Positions 8,877-16,648 of a DNA stretch of 64,000 nucleotides are shown in pieces. The notes under the pieces are model-generated. The model did no database searches. It was not told the origin of the DNA and saw only the letters and a list, made by a program, of their open reading frames with translations. Each line of letters starts with the position of its first letter. Positions within the stretch are counted from its first letter, which is position 1. Source of the DNA: Candidatus Poribacteria bacterium. Lineage in GTDB: Bacteria; Poribacteria; WGA-4E; WGA-3G. Both the position numbers and the translations under genes were made by a program. Location: NCBI GenBank assembly GCA_028820635.1, contig JAPPIG010000064.1, positions 1 through 64,000 of the forward strand, read 5' to 3'.

Positions 8877-9929
8877 ATGATTTTTCAAAGTTCTAAAACA
8901 GCAGATTATCTGCTCCCTGATAAATCCTTTTGGACAAGAATGTTGGTGCAAGATCTGACAGAAATATCTAAAATATATAGAATACTTTGTCCATCTATCT
9001 TATATGCTGAAATATATGAGGGAAAAGGTCACGATAAACTATTGGAGAATAGTCCTGAAGTATACTATGTTGACCCTTGGATTATTTTAGTCAAAAACGA
9101 ATTAGAAGGACATTCAATATTTCAAGACGATAACATTTCTCCAATTAACCTGAAATTAGTTAATGATATGGACGAAGAAGAAAAAAACAATACAGAAGTC
9201 GCTAAAAAGATGATAGAGGCTTTTAATAAAGGCGATAAATCGCTATCTAATAGAACCTCCAGGTTCAGAAACTCTCTTGCCAGTTTTGCTAATTCATCAT
9301 ACCAAAAACTTACATGTGAACAATTTTTTCAGAGAGTAAAAGAATGTACTGATGGAACTATCTATGAAAGAATTAGCAAGATCGCTGAAGATCCCAAGTA
9401 CGATAAAAATATATCCAGAACAGTTATTCAGGAATTTCTGTATCAATATAAGAACCTATTGCCTATAAACACTTTTGGAAAAGCATTTGCTTTAGCACAA
9501 AATATGGTCAGAGAAGACTTCTCAAGAATTTGCTACTATACGTTCATTCGTTCTCTTGAAAAATGCTCATTAGGATTTGATAGAACATATTGGGATAAAG
9601 TTGAAAACAAACTTAGAAATAATAATATTAATAATCTATTTCCATACACTCAGTATTCTCTTCAACTTTGTATCTCTTTACTTATTTATCAGCATGAAAA
9701 CCAGTATAATAAAGAAATTGAAGCAACAGATTTTGAGTATTTATACTACCTTTATTTCAGTGATGTTCTCTTTGTTTCCGCAGATCATCAACACAAAATA
9801 TATATTAATGAGACGGGAATACTTAATTCAAGACGTAATGGTTCATTTGCCTACATACTTCAAGAAGATCAGAATCGGAAAGAATATGATAGAGTTATGA
9901 ACTATATTAAAAACAAAAGTCTACATTAG
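8877..9929 (+). CDS. Uncharacterised protein with PIN-like features, next to the methyltransferase
   Basis: A 350-residue, AT-rich gene 43 nt after the methyltransferase gene. I do not recognise a named family. The N-terminus (ADYLLPDKSFWTRM, then ILCPSILYAEIYE) and the C-terminus (ATDFEYLYYLYFSDVLFVSADHQHK) place acidic residues as in PIN-domain nucleases, whose last strand often reads like D-x-LxxxD. The middle is helical and lysine-rich. GGAG lies 15 nt before the ATG, which is long. Given its neighbour, it may be the effector of a modification or defence pair. The family call is an inference; existence of the gene is well supported by length and codon structure. Confidence 0.6.
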   Translation: MIFQSSKTADYLLPDKSFWTRMLVQDLTEISKIYRILCPSILYAEIYEGKGHDKLLENSPEVYYVDPWIILVKNELEGHSIFQDDNISPINLKLVNDMDEEEKNNTEVAKKMIEAFNKGDKSLSNRTSRFRNSLASFANSSYQKLTCEQFFQRVKECTDGTIYERISKIAEDPKYDKNISRTVIQEFLYQYKNLLPINTFGKAFALAQNMVREDFSRICYYTFIRSLEKCSLGFDRTYWDKVENKLRNNNINNLFPYTQYSLQLCISLLIYQHENQYNKEIEATDFEYLYYLYFSDVLFVSADHQHKIYINETGILNSRRNGSFAYILQEDQNRKEYDRVMNYIKNKSLH

Positions 9930-9973
9930 ATATTAGAAGTGCTTGCATAAAACCCGATTTAAAGTGCGCATAA

Positions 9974-10087
9974 AAGTAGTAGGCACACTCCGTATGCCGT
10001 ACACGAATGTAAGAGGCGCAATGAATTGCGCGACTACGAACGCGTTTTTTGTTAATGAAAAGTGTTCATTCAGAAATGGTATTACAT
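9974..10087. repeat. Intergenic repeats: 26-nt hairpin, GCGCAAT palindrome and 49-nt dispersed repeat
   Basis: Three units fill this gap. Positions 9974-9999 (GTAGGCACACTCCGTATGCC core) match 59131-59156 in inverted orientation with one mismatch. Positions 10017-10032 form the palindrome GCGCAATGAATTGCGC. Positions 10039-10087 match 53896-53944 at 42 of 49 bases in the same orientation. No gene is evident in 9930-10112; the short open frame there is made only of repeat sequence. Confidence 0.65.
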
Positions 10088-10112
10088 GTAATTTGAAAAT
10101 AGGTAAAACACT

Positions 10113-11426
10113 ATGTATAAACTAAACAAGTTCACACTATCTCTACTAATAATACTCTGTCTTACAATGCTTCTGTCTACCGCTTCAGCACAGTATCTAC
10201 TTGTGCCGATGGAGCAGAAACAGACGAACCATCTGAAAGCTTACGGACTAACATATTGGGCATTACAGGTGCCGCGTGAATACCAATGTTATTGGTGGCT
10301 GAACTATCGTGGTGGGTCTTTTGTGATACCCGATGCTCCCGATGTCCGCGTACGTGCCGCACAGATGGGTGTCACCATTGAACAGATGAGCGATGTTGAA
10401 TATCGGACAATCAAAGAGACCGTCATTGAAACGAGTAACATGGATGAGATTCTATTAGAAAAAGCACCCAAAATTGCTGTGTATGCACCATCAGAAGATT
10501 CACCATATCGCGATCCGTGGGACGATGCGGTGAAAATCGCATTGGATTATGCCGAAATCCCTTACGACCAAATCTGGGACAAAGAGGTGCAGCGGGGTGC
10601 ATTGCATACAGAAAATTACGATTGGCTACACCTACACCACGAAGATTTTACTGGACAACACGGCAAATTCCACGGTTCTTTTTCACAGCAAGTGTGGTAT
10701 CAACAGCGGATGGCACTGTTTGAGAATGCAGCAAAGGAAGCAGGATTTAAACGTGTCCCCCGCCATAAAGGACAGACAGCGTTGGATATTGCTGATTATG
10801 TTGCAAAAGGCGGGTTTATCTTTGCGATGTGTTCAGCACCTGAAACGTTAGACATTGCTTTAGCCACAAAAGGCGGGATTCTTGATATTGTCGATCCTGT
10901 GTTAGACGCAACGCCGCTCGCACCCGATTTCCATAATCATTTGGATTTTGAGCGAACGTTCGCATTTGAAGATTTTACGCTCTATCCTAATCCGAATCGC
11001 TACGAATTCTCTGACGTTGACAATCCAAATCCTGATCGGAGTCCACATACTGGTGTAGAGGATTTCCAACTCTTTGAATTTTCTGCTAAACATGATCCTA
11101 TTCCGACAATGCTCACGCAAAACCACGTTTCAGAAGTGCGCGGTTTTCTTGGACAGACGACATCTTTTAATTTAGACAGAATTCACAAGTCAGTTACGAT
11201 TTTAGGTAAAATTGAAGGCACAAACTATGCTAAATACGTTCACGGCACTTTAGGGAAAGGCACTTTCACCTTCCTCGGTGGGCACGACCCGGAGGATTAC
11301 CGCCACCTCGTTGGAGAAGGGAAGATACCCACGAATCTTGACCTGCACAAGCATTCACCAGGGTATCGGTTGATTCTCAATAATATATTGTTTCCCGCTG
11401 CTCGTAAGAAACCACAAAAAACATGA
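10113..11426 (+). CDS. Secreted protein of the family often labelled 'asparagine synthetase B', function unknown
   Basis: A 437-residue protein with a signal peptide (MYKLNKFTLSLLIILCLTMLL, cleavage near STASA-Q). It contains the family's hallmark NHLKAYGLTYWALQ and LNYRGGSFVIPD near the N-terminus. A Rossmann-like region IAVYAPSEDSPYRDPWDDAVKIALDYAEIPYDQIWD and a later FIFAMCSAPETLD suggest a class I glutamine-amidotransferase or ThuA-like fold. From memory, relatives in Bacteroidetes and related phyla carry the asparagine synthetase label, but I see no ATP-pyrophosphatase motif and the protein is exported, so that label is probably wrong. A conserved HLHHEDFTGQHGKFHG patch could bind a metal or ligand. 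Confidence 0.65.
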   Translation: MYKLNKFTLSLLIILCLTMLLSTASAQYLLVPMEQKQTNHLKAYGLTYWALQVPREYQCYWWLNYRGGSFVIPDAPDVRVRAAQMGVTIEQMSDVEYRTIKETVIETSNMDEILLEKAPKIAVYAPSEDSPYRDPWDDAVKIALDYAEIPYDQIWDKEVQRGALHTENYDWLHLHHEDFTGQHGKFHGSFSQQVWYQQRMALFENAAKEAGFKRVPRHKGQTALDIADYVAKGGFIFAMCSAPETLDIALATKGGILDIVDPVLDATPLAPDFHNHLDFERTFAFEDFTLYPNPNRYEFSDVDNPNPDRSPHTGVEDFQLFEFSAKHDPIPTMLTQNHVSEVRGFLGQTTSFNLDRIHKSVTILGKIEGTNYAKYVHGTLGKGTFTFLGGHDPEDYRHLVGEGKIPTNLDLHKHSPGYRLILNNILFPAARKKPQKT

Positions 11427-11453
11427 TAGTAACAAGTTGTCAGTCATAAGCCT

Positions 11454-11640
11454 GTAGGTCGGGTTTCGCTGCGCTCTACCCATAAATCAATCATCTTGAC
11501 AGACCTAAAGAGTTGGGTTTCACTTATTTTTTCGGAAATATCAACCTCAAATAGGGCAATAACCTCTTTTTAGGGTCTGTTTTTATTTTAGATTTCCGTT
11601 CTACCCAACCTACGGGATTTATCAAACTCACGTTAATAAT
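11454..11640. repeat. Dispersed repeat unit with GTAGGTYGGGTT/ACCCAACCTAC ends
   Basis: GTAGGTCGGGTT at 11454-11465 and ACCCAACCTAC at 11603-11613 form near-complementary ends about 160 bp apart. The right end continues as GGGATTTATCAAACTCACG, which recurs at 16491-16530 with few changes. The interval 11427-11678 has no gene and holds only this element. Confidence 0.5.
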
Positions 11641-11678
11641 ATGATGAACCTTGATATCTGCTTTACACCTATAAAAAT

Positions 11679-13424
11679 ATGTCTTTAGTAAACCTACAGC
11701 ATTTAACTAAACTGTACGACCCAGACTTAATTCTGGATGATATTTCAGCCACAATTGTCCATGGAGACCGAATTGGGTTAATTGGCCGTAACGGATCTGG
11801 AAAAACAACGTTACTTAAAATTATAGGCGGCATACTGACTGATTTTAAAGGGGATGTCGTTTTAGCCAGCGGGTTGCGCATTGGATATCTGAGCCAAGAA
11901 CCTGAGTTGGAACGTGATTGCACGTTACGTCAGGAAATGCTCAAGGTTTTTGAAGAACGACTTGCCCTTGAAGATAAAATGCTCCTGCTTGCAGAGAAGA
12001 TGGAGACTCAAGAGACTTCACATCTCCTACAGCAGTACGCCCGTATTCAGGAACAGCATGAGCGACTCGGTGGTTACGACTATGAACACCGGATAAATCG
12101 CGTACTCGGTGGATTAGGTTTTAGTGAACAAGATTTCAATTTACCAGTCCGTGTCCTGAGCGGCGGTCAAAAAAGTCGTGCAACCTTAGCAAAACTACTC
12201 CTTGAAGAACCTGATCTCTTACTCCTTGACGAACCGACGAATCACCTTGACATTAACGGAATTGAATGGCTGGAAAATTATCTTAATACCGAATACAAAG
12301 GTGCTGTTCTCGTTGTATCCCACGATAGGTATTTTTTAGATAAGGTCGTCCGTAAGGTATGGGAGTTGGATGAACAGAAAATAAACATTTGTCGCGGGAA
12401 TTATTCAAAATCCTGTGAAATGAAAGCAATTGAGCGATTAGTTGGCGAAAGAGCATTCAAAGAACAACAAATGTTTATTGCAAATGAAGAAAAATTTATT
12501 GAACGCAATATAGCTGGACAACGAACCCGTGAGGCACAAGGAAGACGTAAAAGGTTGGAGCGGTTGGAGAGAGTCGAAAAACCCAAACCCGATGCCCCGA
12601 CATTAAAACTCAATTTTACACCTGGAGCCCGTGAAGGTGATGACATTCTGCGATGTCAGAGTGTTAGTAAGCAATTTGGCGATAAGGTGTTATTCACAGA
12701 CCTGAATTTTGAGGTGTATCGCGGTGATATAATTGGGATTTTTGGTCCAAACGGTACCGGAAAAACAACATTTTTTCGTATGATTTTGGGAGAAGAACAA
12801 CCAACACAAGGCAACCTATGGGTCGGTCCCAATCTCAAGATTGGATATTATACACAAGAATTAGAAGGTCTTAATTTAGATAAAGAAATAATTGAAGAGA
12901 TTTGGGAACTTTGTCCACAACTGACACAAACGGAAGTCCGTAGTTATTTAGCAAAGTTGCTCTTTCGTGGGAATGATGTATTCAAACAGATCGGGAACTT
13001 GAGTGGTGGAGAACAAAGCCGTGTTCAACTGGCGAAGTTGCTATTGAAAAATGCTAATGTTCTTTTACTTGATGAACCGACAAACCATCTGGATATTCCA
13101 GCACGCGAGGCACTTGAGAAGGCACTTGCTGAGTATCCAGCAACGATGTTCATTATCTCTCATGACCGCTATCTTTTAAATAGCTTAGCGACCAAACTGT
13201 TAATTTTTGATGTCACGAAAGATGAGACAAAAACCCGTTTCTTTGAAGGCACTTACGCCAAATATGAAGCAGAACAACAGAAGCAAGTTGTTGATACAGA
13301 ACAGGAACACGAGGAAAATCAACAGCAACATAAAATTGTCCAAGACGATACAACGAAACGGACCAAGTCAAAATCCAAGCGAAAACGAAAAATGAAGGCA
13401 CAACGTTTGGTCGGAAGCAATTAA
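11679..13424 (+). CDS. ABC-F family ATPase (Uup/YdiF-like)
   Basis: A soluble 581-residue protein with two ABC domains and no membrane segment. Domain 1 has GRNGSGKTT, LSGGQKSR and LLDEPTNHLDINGIEWLE; domain 2 has GPNGTGKTT, LSGGEQSR and LLDEPTNHLDIPAREALE. The linker is basic and helical (GQRTREAQGRRKRLERLERV, about residues 280-300). The C-terminal tail is lysine-rich (TKSKSKRKRKMK), like the DNA- or RNA-binding tails of Uup-type members. ABC-F proteins act on the ribosome rather than in transport. The exact subgroup is uncertain. Confidence 0.93.
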   Translation: MSLVNLQHLTKLYDPDLILDDISATIVHGDRIGLIGRNGSGKTTLLKIIGGILTDFKGDVVLASGLRIGYLSQEPELERDCTLRQEMLKVFEERLALEDKMLLLAEKMETQETSHLLQQYARIQEQHERLGGYDYEHRINRVLGGLGFSEQDFNLPVRVLSGGQKSRATLAKLLLEEPDLLLLDEPTNHLDINGIEWLENYLNTEYKGAVLVVSHDRYFLDKVVRKVWELDEQKINICRGNYSKSCEMKAIERLVGERAFKEQQMFIANEEKFIERNIAGQRTREAQGRRKRLERLERVEKPKPDAPTLKLNFTPGAREGDDILRCQSVSKQFGDKVLFTDLNFEVYRGDIIGIFGPNGTGKTTFFRMILGEEQPTQGNLWVGPNLKIGYYTQELEGLNLDKEIIEEIWELCPQLTQTEVRSYLAKLLFRGNDVFKQIGNLSGGEQSRVQLAKLLLKNANVLLLDEPTNHLDIPAREALEKALAEYPATMFIISHDRYLLNSLATKLLIFDVTKDETKTRFFEGTYAKYEAEQQKQVVDTEQEHEENQQQHKIVQDDTTKRTKSKSKRKRKMKAQRLVGSN

Positions 13425-13469
13425 ATTATCGGTAATTTCCAATAAAATCCTCTATTTTACAACTTTTAT

Positions 13470-13498
13470 TTGACATTCACGGGAAATTAATATATAAT
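13470..13498 (+). promoter_or_regulatory. Consensus sigma-70 promoter of the MarR-fusion gene
   Basis: A perfect TTGACA (13470-13475), a 17-nt spacer and a perfect TATAAT (13493-13498). Transcription would start near 13505, inside a 14-bp palindrome, about 43 nt before the ATG at 13548. It is one of the best matches to consensus in the window. Confidence 0.85.
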
Positions 13499-13501
13499 TT
13501 A

Positions 13502-13515
13502 CGTCGTATACGACG
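13502..13515. promoter_or_regulatory. Palindromic operator candidate at the MarR promoter start site
   Basis: CGTCGTATACGACG is a perfect 14-bp inverted repeat immediately downstream of the -10 box. Its place at the presumed transcription start, in front of a gene with a MarR winged-helix domain, suggests negative autoregulation. Binding is an inference. Confidence 0.65.
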
Positions 13516-13547
13516 GAATATACCTCTAATATAGGACGTATTTAGAG

Positions 13548-14426
13548 ATGTCAGAAAACCCGAAATTCAATCAAGAGATTGATGTTGTGATGCGTGTGAT
13601 GCATCATGCACAAGCGGCAGTCAAATCCAGGTTTATTCAGGAAGTAGTCCCCAATCGATTGACAATTGTACAGTTCAACGCCTTGCAGCATCTTCATTGG
13701 TATGGTCGTGAATCTGGTATGTATGTAAGTGAGTTAGGAGAACATTTAGGTCTTGCTCATAATACAGTATCAGGTTTAGTTGGTCGGCTTGAAAAGCATG
13801 GTTGGGTTGTCCGTCGTAAATGTGATGAAGATCGGAGGCGTGCCCGAATTCAACTGACACCGCAATCAGAGGAACTTTTCCGTGAACGGGTGAAGCATGC
13901 GACAGACTTTTGGCAAAATACCTTTGGTCAACTTTCCCTTGAAGAACGTGAAAATTTGATTGGAAGTCTAAAGAAGTTGAAACAGGTGATGGCAAAACCA
14001 GTGTGGCCAAGTTATGCACAGTTACATCCACGCGATGCTGACCATTTGCGGGAAAAATTTGAAACAGAACTTGACGAACTTGCACAAGCAAAACTAAAAC
14101 TCGTCGGGATTCGGTTAATTCTCGCACAAATCGCTGAGAATCGGAATGAGCACGAACTTGCAGCATACCTGAACCAGGCCGCCTCTGAAGAGATCAAACA
14201 TACAAACCAATTGTTCGCCCTACTCGGTCATGGTGAAAATTTTGATAGACTCCTCTCGGCACTTGTTGATGAGGACAAAGTGGTTTATGAGGAGTTGTTA
14301 TCATTACTTGACGATGCCCCATGTGAAGAAGAGGATGAGGAATTAGTCCTCCTCCAACAAATGCTTCAAGATAGCCAGAGATATAAACGATGGTTTCGCA
14401 GTGTCCACAAACAAAAAAATCGGTGA
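13548..14426 (+). CDS. MarR-family regulator fused to a ferritin-like C-terminal segment
   Basis: A 292-residue protein, about twice the length of ordinary MarR regulators. Residues 10-150 contain the MarR winged helix: YVSELGEHLGLAHNTVSGLVGRLE as the recognition part, and a wing with DEDRRRARIQLT. Residues 170-225 read like the first half of a rubrerythrin-type helical bundle: AKLKLVGIRLILAQIAENRN, then ELAAYLNQAASEEIKHTNQL with an ExxH (E215, H218). The second metal half-site is not obvious. The remainder is acidic and helical. The gene follows a consensus promoter with a palindromic operator and is 62 nt before an ECF sigma factor. It may sense iron or oxidants; that is an inference. Confidence 0.8.
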   Translation: MSENPKFNQEIDVVMRVMHHAQAAVKSRFIQEVVPNRLTIVQFNALQHLHWYGRESGMYVSELGEHLGLAHNTVSGLVGRLEKHGWVVRRKCDEDRRRARIQLTPQSEELFRERVKHATDFWQNTFGQLSLEERENLIGSLKKLKQVMAKPVWPSYAQLHPRDADHLREKFETELDELAQAKLKLVGIRLILAQIAENRNEHELAAYLNQAASEEIKHTNQLFALLGHGENFDRLLSALVDEDKVVYEELLSLLDDAPCEEEDEELVLLQQMLQDSQRYKRWFRSVHKQKNR

Positions 14427-14488
14427 CTTCTATTCTATCAATGGCCTCCTGAGTTTCAGGTCCGGTCAATGACAATTAAGAGGAGAAC

Positions 14489-15103
14489 ATGCAGTCCCAA
14501 AGCCCTGAAAGTATCCCTCCAGCTTGTAATGATGATGCCCAACTGATTGAGCAATTTCAGAGTGGCGATACGACAGTATTTGATACGCTGTTTACTCGTT
14601 ACCAGAAACGCACCTATCGGTTAGTTCTGCGTTTTGTTCCTAATCATGAAGATGCCCTTGATATTACGCAAGATGCGTTTATTCGCGCTTACCAAGGGTT
14701 AGGCGATTTCAAGAGTCAATGTCAGTTCTATAGTTGGCTTTACCGGATTACAGTCAATCTCTGCATTGATTTTTTACGGAAGAAAGCGCGTTCGGAAGTC
14801 ATGGTATATGAATCCGATGAATCTGACGAATTGCCGATGGCTAATTTTCCGGATTTACGGTCAGATTCCCCTGCTAAGGCTGCCGAAAACAAAGAACTCA
14901 GAGTCCAAATTCGGAAGGCGATTCGTCAGTTGCCGCCGAAGCAACGGCAAATTTTTATCCTGCGTCACTGGGATGGATTATCCCTAAAAGATATAGCGAC
15001 TGAGGTTGGCAGATCGGATGGAACGGTTAAAGCGCACTTGTTCCACGCACATCGTAATCTCCGTAAGCATCTGCGTTCTTACCTGAAGGAATCAGATGTT
15101 TAA
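14489..15103 (+). CDS. ECF-type RNA polymerase sigma factor
   Basis: A 204-residue sigma-70 family protein of extracytoplasmic-function size. Region 2 includes FDTLFTRYQKRTYRLVLRF and DALDITQDAFIRAYQGL with YSWLYRITVNLCIDFLRK. Region 4 has LPPKQRQIFILRHWDGLSLKDIA and the helix-turn-helix SDGTVKAHLFHAHRNLR. GGAG precedes the ATG by 7 nt. No anti-sigma gene follows; the upstream neighbour is the MarR fusion, which may share its transcript and could control it. Target promoters are unknown. Confidence 0.93.
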   Translation: MQSQSPESIPPACNDDAQLIEQFQSGDTTVFDTLFTRYQKRTYRLVLRFVPNHEDALDITQDAFIRAYQGLGDFKSQCQFYSWLYRITVNLCIDFLRKKARSEVMVYESDESDELPMANFPDLRSDSPAKAAENKELRVQIRKAIRQLPPKQRQIFILRHWDGLSLKDIATEVGRSDGTVKAHLFHAHRNLRKHLRSYLKESDV

Positions 15104-15133
15104 ATATTAGGGTAAAAGGACATTATGTCCCTA

Positions 15134-15260
15134 TTCTTCTAACCTTCCATGTTAATCCAAAGGTATGGATGGTTAGAAGAAACCCACCCTCTTTCCCTCC
15201 TTGAATTTTTAGTGTTTTACTGTCCAAATTCTAAACCACAAATGTTATTATTTGGACAGT
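15134..15260. other. Two strong hairpins after the sigma factor gene
   Basis: Hairpin 1 pairs 15134-15150 with 15165-15181 (TTCTTCTAACC/GGTTAGAAGAA plus TCCAT/ATGGA, one T-T mismatch). Hairpin 2 pairs ACTGTCCAAAT (15219-15229) with ATTTGGACAGT (15250-15260), 11 bp without error. Neither has a U-run, so they are not typical terminators. They fill most of the 286-nt gap before the TolB-like gene. A short open frame across the region does not look coding. Confidence 0.5.
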
Positions 15261-15389
15261 TGAATCTTCTACCACAAGCAAGAATCCCAATTGTTTCACT
15301 ATCTCGGCATTGGCACGGAATTTGCTCCCTTATAACAGATATTTCTGAGAACCCAATTACAAAAACTTGCAAATTTCAAGGAGATAAAA

Positions 15390-16358
15390 GTGAAACATAT
15401 TCAAACAGTATTTAGGATAACATTACTATTCAGTCTAATTCTACTTACTATAAATGCTTGGGGAAAGCCGTATATTTCCTTCACTTCTAACCGCACAGGA
15501 AATTACGACATCTACATTATTGATACGAACGGAGAGAATCTACGCAATCTAACAAATCATCCCGCAACTGATTGTTGTGCAACATGGGCACGGGATGGAC
15601 GTTCTTTCGCTTTTGTATCATACCGGCATGGAAAAGGTGACATCTATATCATGAAAGTTGGTGGAACTGAAGCGCGCCGATTGACAAACCATCCAGAGCG
15701 AGATGCTGCTCCTGCGTGGTCGCCTGATGGGAAATGGATTGCTTTCCAATCCTATAGAACAGGGAAAAGTCAAATCTACAAAATAGATATTAATGGTAAG
15801 AATCTACAGAAACTGACCAACCAAGGAATCAATTCCTCCCCTGCGTGGTCTCCAGATGGGAAATTTATTGCATTCGTTTCCAATCAGAATAAATGGGGTG
15901 ATGTCTATCTGATGGATTCAGATGGAAAACAGATCAGACACATTAGAAACCAACATGGCGGTGGGTCTCGATCTCCTGCGTGGTCGCCTGATGGGAAACA
16001 AATTGCCTTTGATATTGGCAGACAGGGAAACGGAATCTTCATTATGGATGTAGATGGAGGAAACGCCCGCCGTATGACACCTGCTTTTAACTGGAGCTAC
16101 AATCCTGCGTGGACTCCAGATGGTAAGTGGATTGCCTACGATGCAGAAATTGAAAATCCTTGGGGAAACCCGAATGTGGATCAAAATATTTATATTGTCT
16201 CAGTCAAGAGTGGCAAGCGGCAACAAATCACACATCATCCTAAAAAGGATCGTGAACCTGCATGGGTGCCAGAAGGTTTTTTCTCCGTTTCTCCTACCAC
16301 AAACACTAAAACAACACTTTGGGGTAGATTGAAGCAAACTGAGCGTGCAACGCGATGA
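15390..16358 (+). CDS. Secreted TolB-like propeller protein (PD40/WD40-like repeats)
   Basis: A 322-residue protein starting at GTG with AAGGAG about 8 nt upstream. The signal peptide is FRITLLFSLILLTINAWG. About six propeller blades follow, each with an SNRxGxxDIYxMD-like strand and a PAWSPDGKWIAFxS strand. The coding DNA for the SPDGK stretches is nearly identical between blades. This is the TolB C-terminal propeller without the TolB N-terminal domain, so it is not classical TolB of the Tol-Pal system. It probably binds a periplasmic protein or ligand that is not identifiable. Confidence 0.85.
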   Translation: MKHIQTVFRITLLFSLILLTINAWGKPYISFTSNRTGNYDIYIIDTNGENLRNLTNHPATDCCATWARDGRSFAFVSYRHGKGDIYIMKVGGTEARRLTNHPERDAAPAWSPDGKWIAFQSYRTGKSQIYKIDINGKNLQKLTNQGINSSPAWSPDGKFIAFVSNQNKWGDVYLMDSDGKQIRHIRNQHGGGSRSPAWSPDGKQIAFDIGRQGNGIFIMDVDGGNARRMTPAFNWSYNPAWTPDGKWIAYDAEIENPWGNPNVDQNIYIVSVKSGKRQQITHHPKKDREPAWVPEGFFSVSPTTNTKTTLWGRLKQTERATR

Positions 16359-16490
16359 GGAGATTTCAGCGTTGTATTCATACAAATACGTTGTAATCAT
16401 GTAATACTATTTCTAAATGATGATTTTCATTAGACATTATTAATGATTTAATCGGAAGTGTCTGATAACGCCAAGACCGAAATATAGGCA

Positions 16491-16530
16491 AAACCCAACC
16501 TACGAGATTTATCAAACTCACGTTAGTATT
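16491..16530. repeat. Copy of the ACCCAACCTACG dispersed repeat end
   Basis: Forty bases that match 11601-11640 with only a few differences (ACCCAACCTACGAGATTTAT and onward). It sits in the convergent gap between the TolB-like and TonB-receptor genes. The rest of 16359-16648 holds this copy and the hairpin at 16587-16627. Confidence 0.55.
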
Positions 16531-16586
16531 AGAAATATTCAGTGATGGGATAAATCAGGTTTACAAAGTTCCTCCTATAAATAAAA

Positions 16587-16627
16587 GCGCGATGAATTGC
16601 GGTTTGCAACCGTTCAATTCATCGCGC
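16587..16627. terminator. Convergent hairpin, possible bidirectional terminator
   Basis: GCGCGATGAATTG (16587-16599) pairs perfectly with CAATTCATCGCGC (16615-16627). A second stem, CGGTT-TGC-AACCG, sits inside, with two unpaired T. It lies between the ends of two convergent genes. No long T-run follows on either strand, so termination is plausible, not certain. The GCGYRATGAATT element resembles units at 10017 and 53850. Confidence 0.5.
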
Positions 16628-16648
16628 AATAATGTGATAAAGCCAATT

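Noticed and set aside
9943..10125. A 60-codon open frame before the secreted protein at 10113
   Set aside because: It consists entirely of the dispersed repeats and overlaps the real start.
10113..11426. Calling this gene asparagine synthetase B
   Set aside because: Exported, no ATP-pyrophosphatase motif and no N-terminal Cys2 of class II amidotransferases.
15149..15415. An 88-codon open frame between the sigma and TolB-like genes
   Set aside because: No ribosome-binding site, it overlaps the true GTG start of the TolB-like gene, and its sequence is the two hairpins; it does not read like protein.
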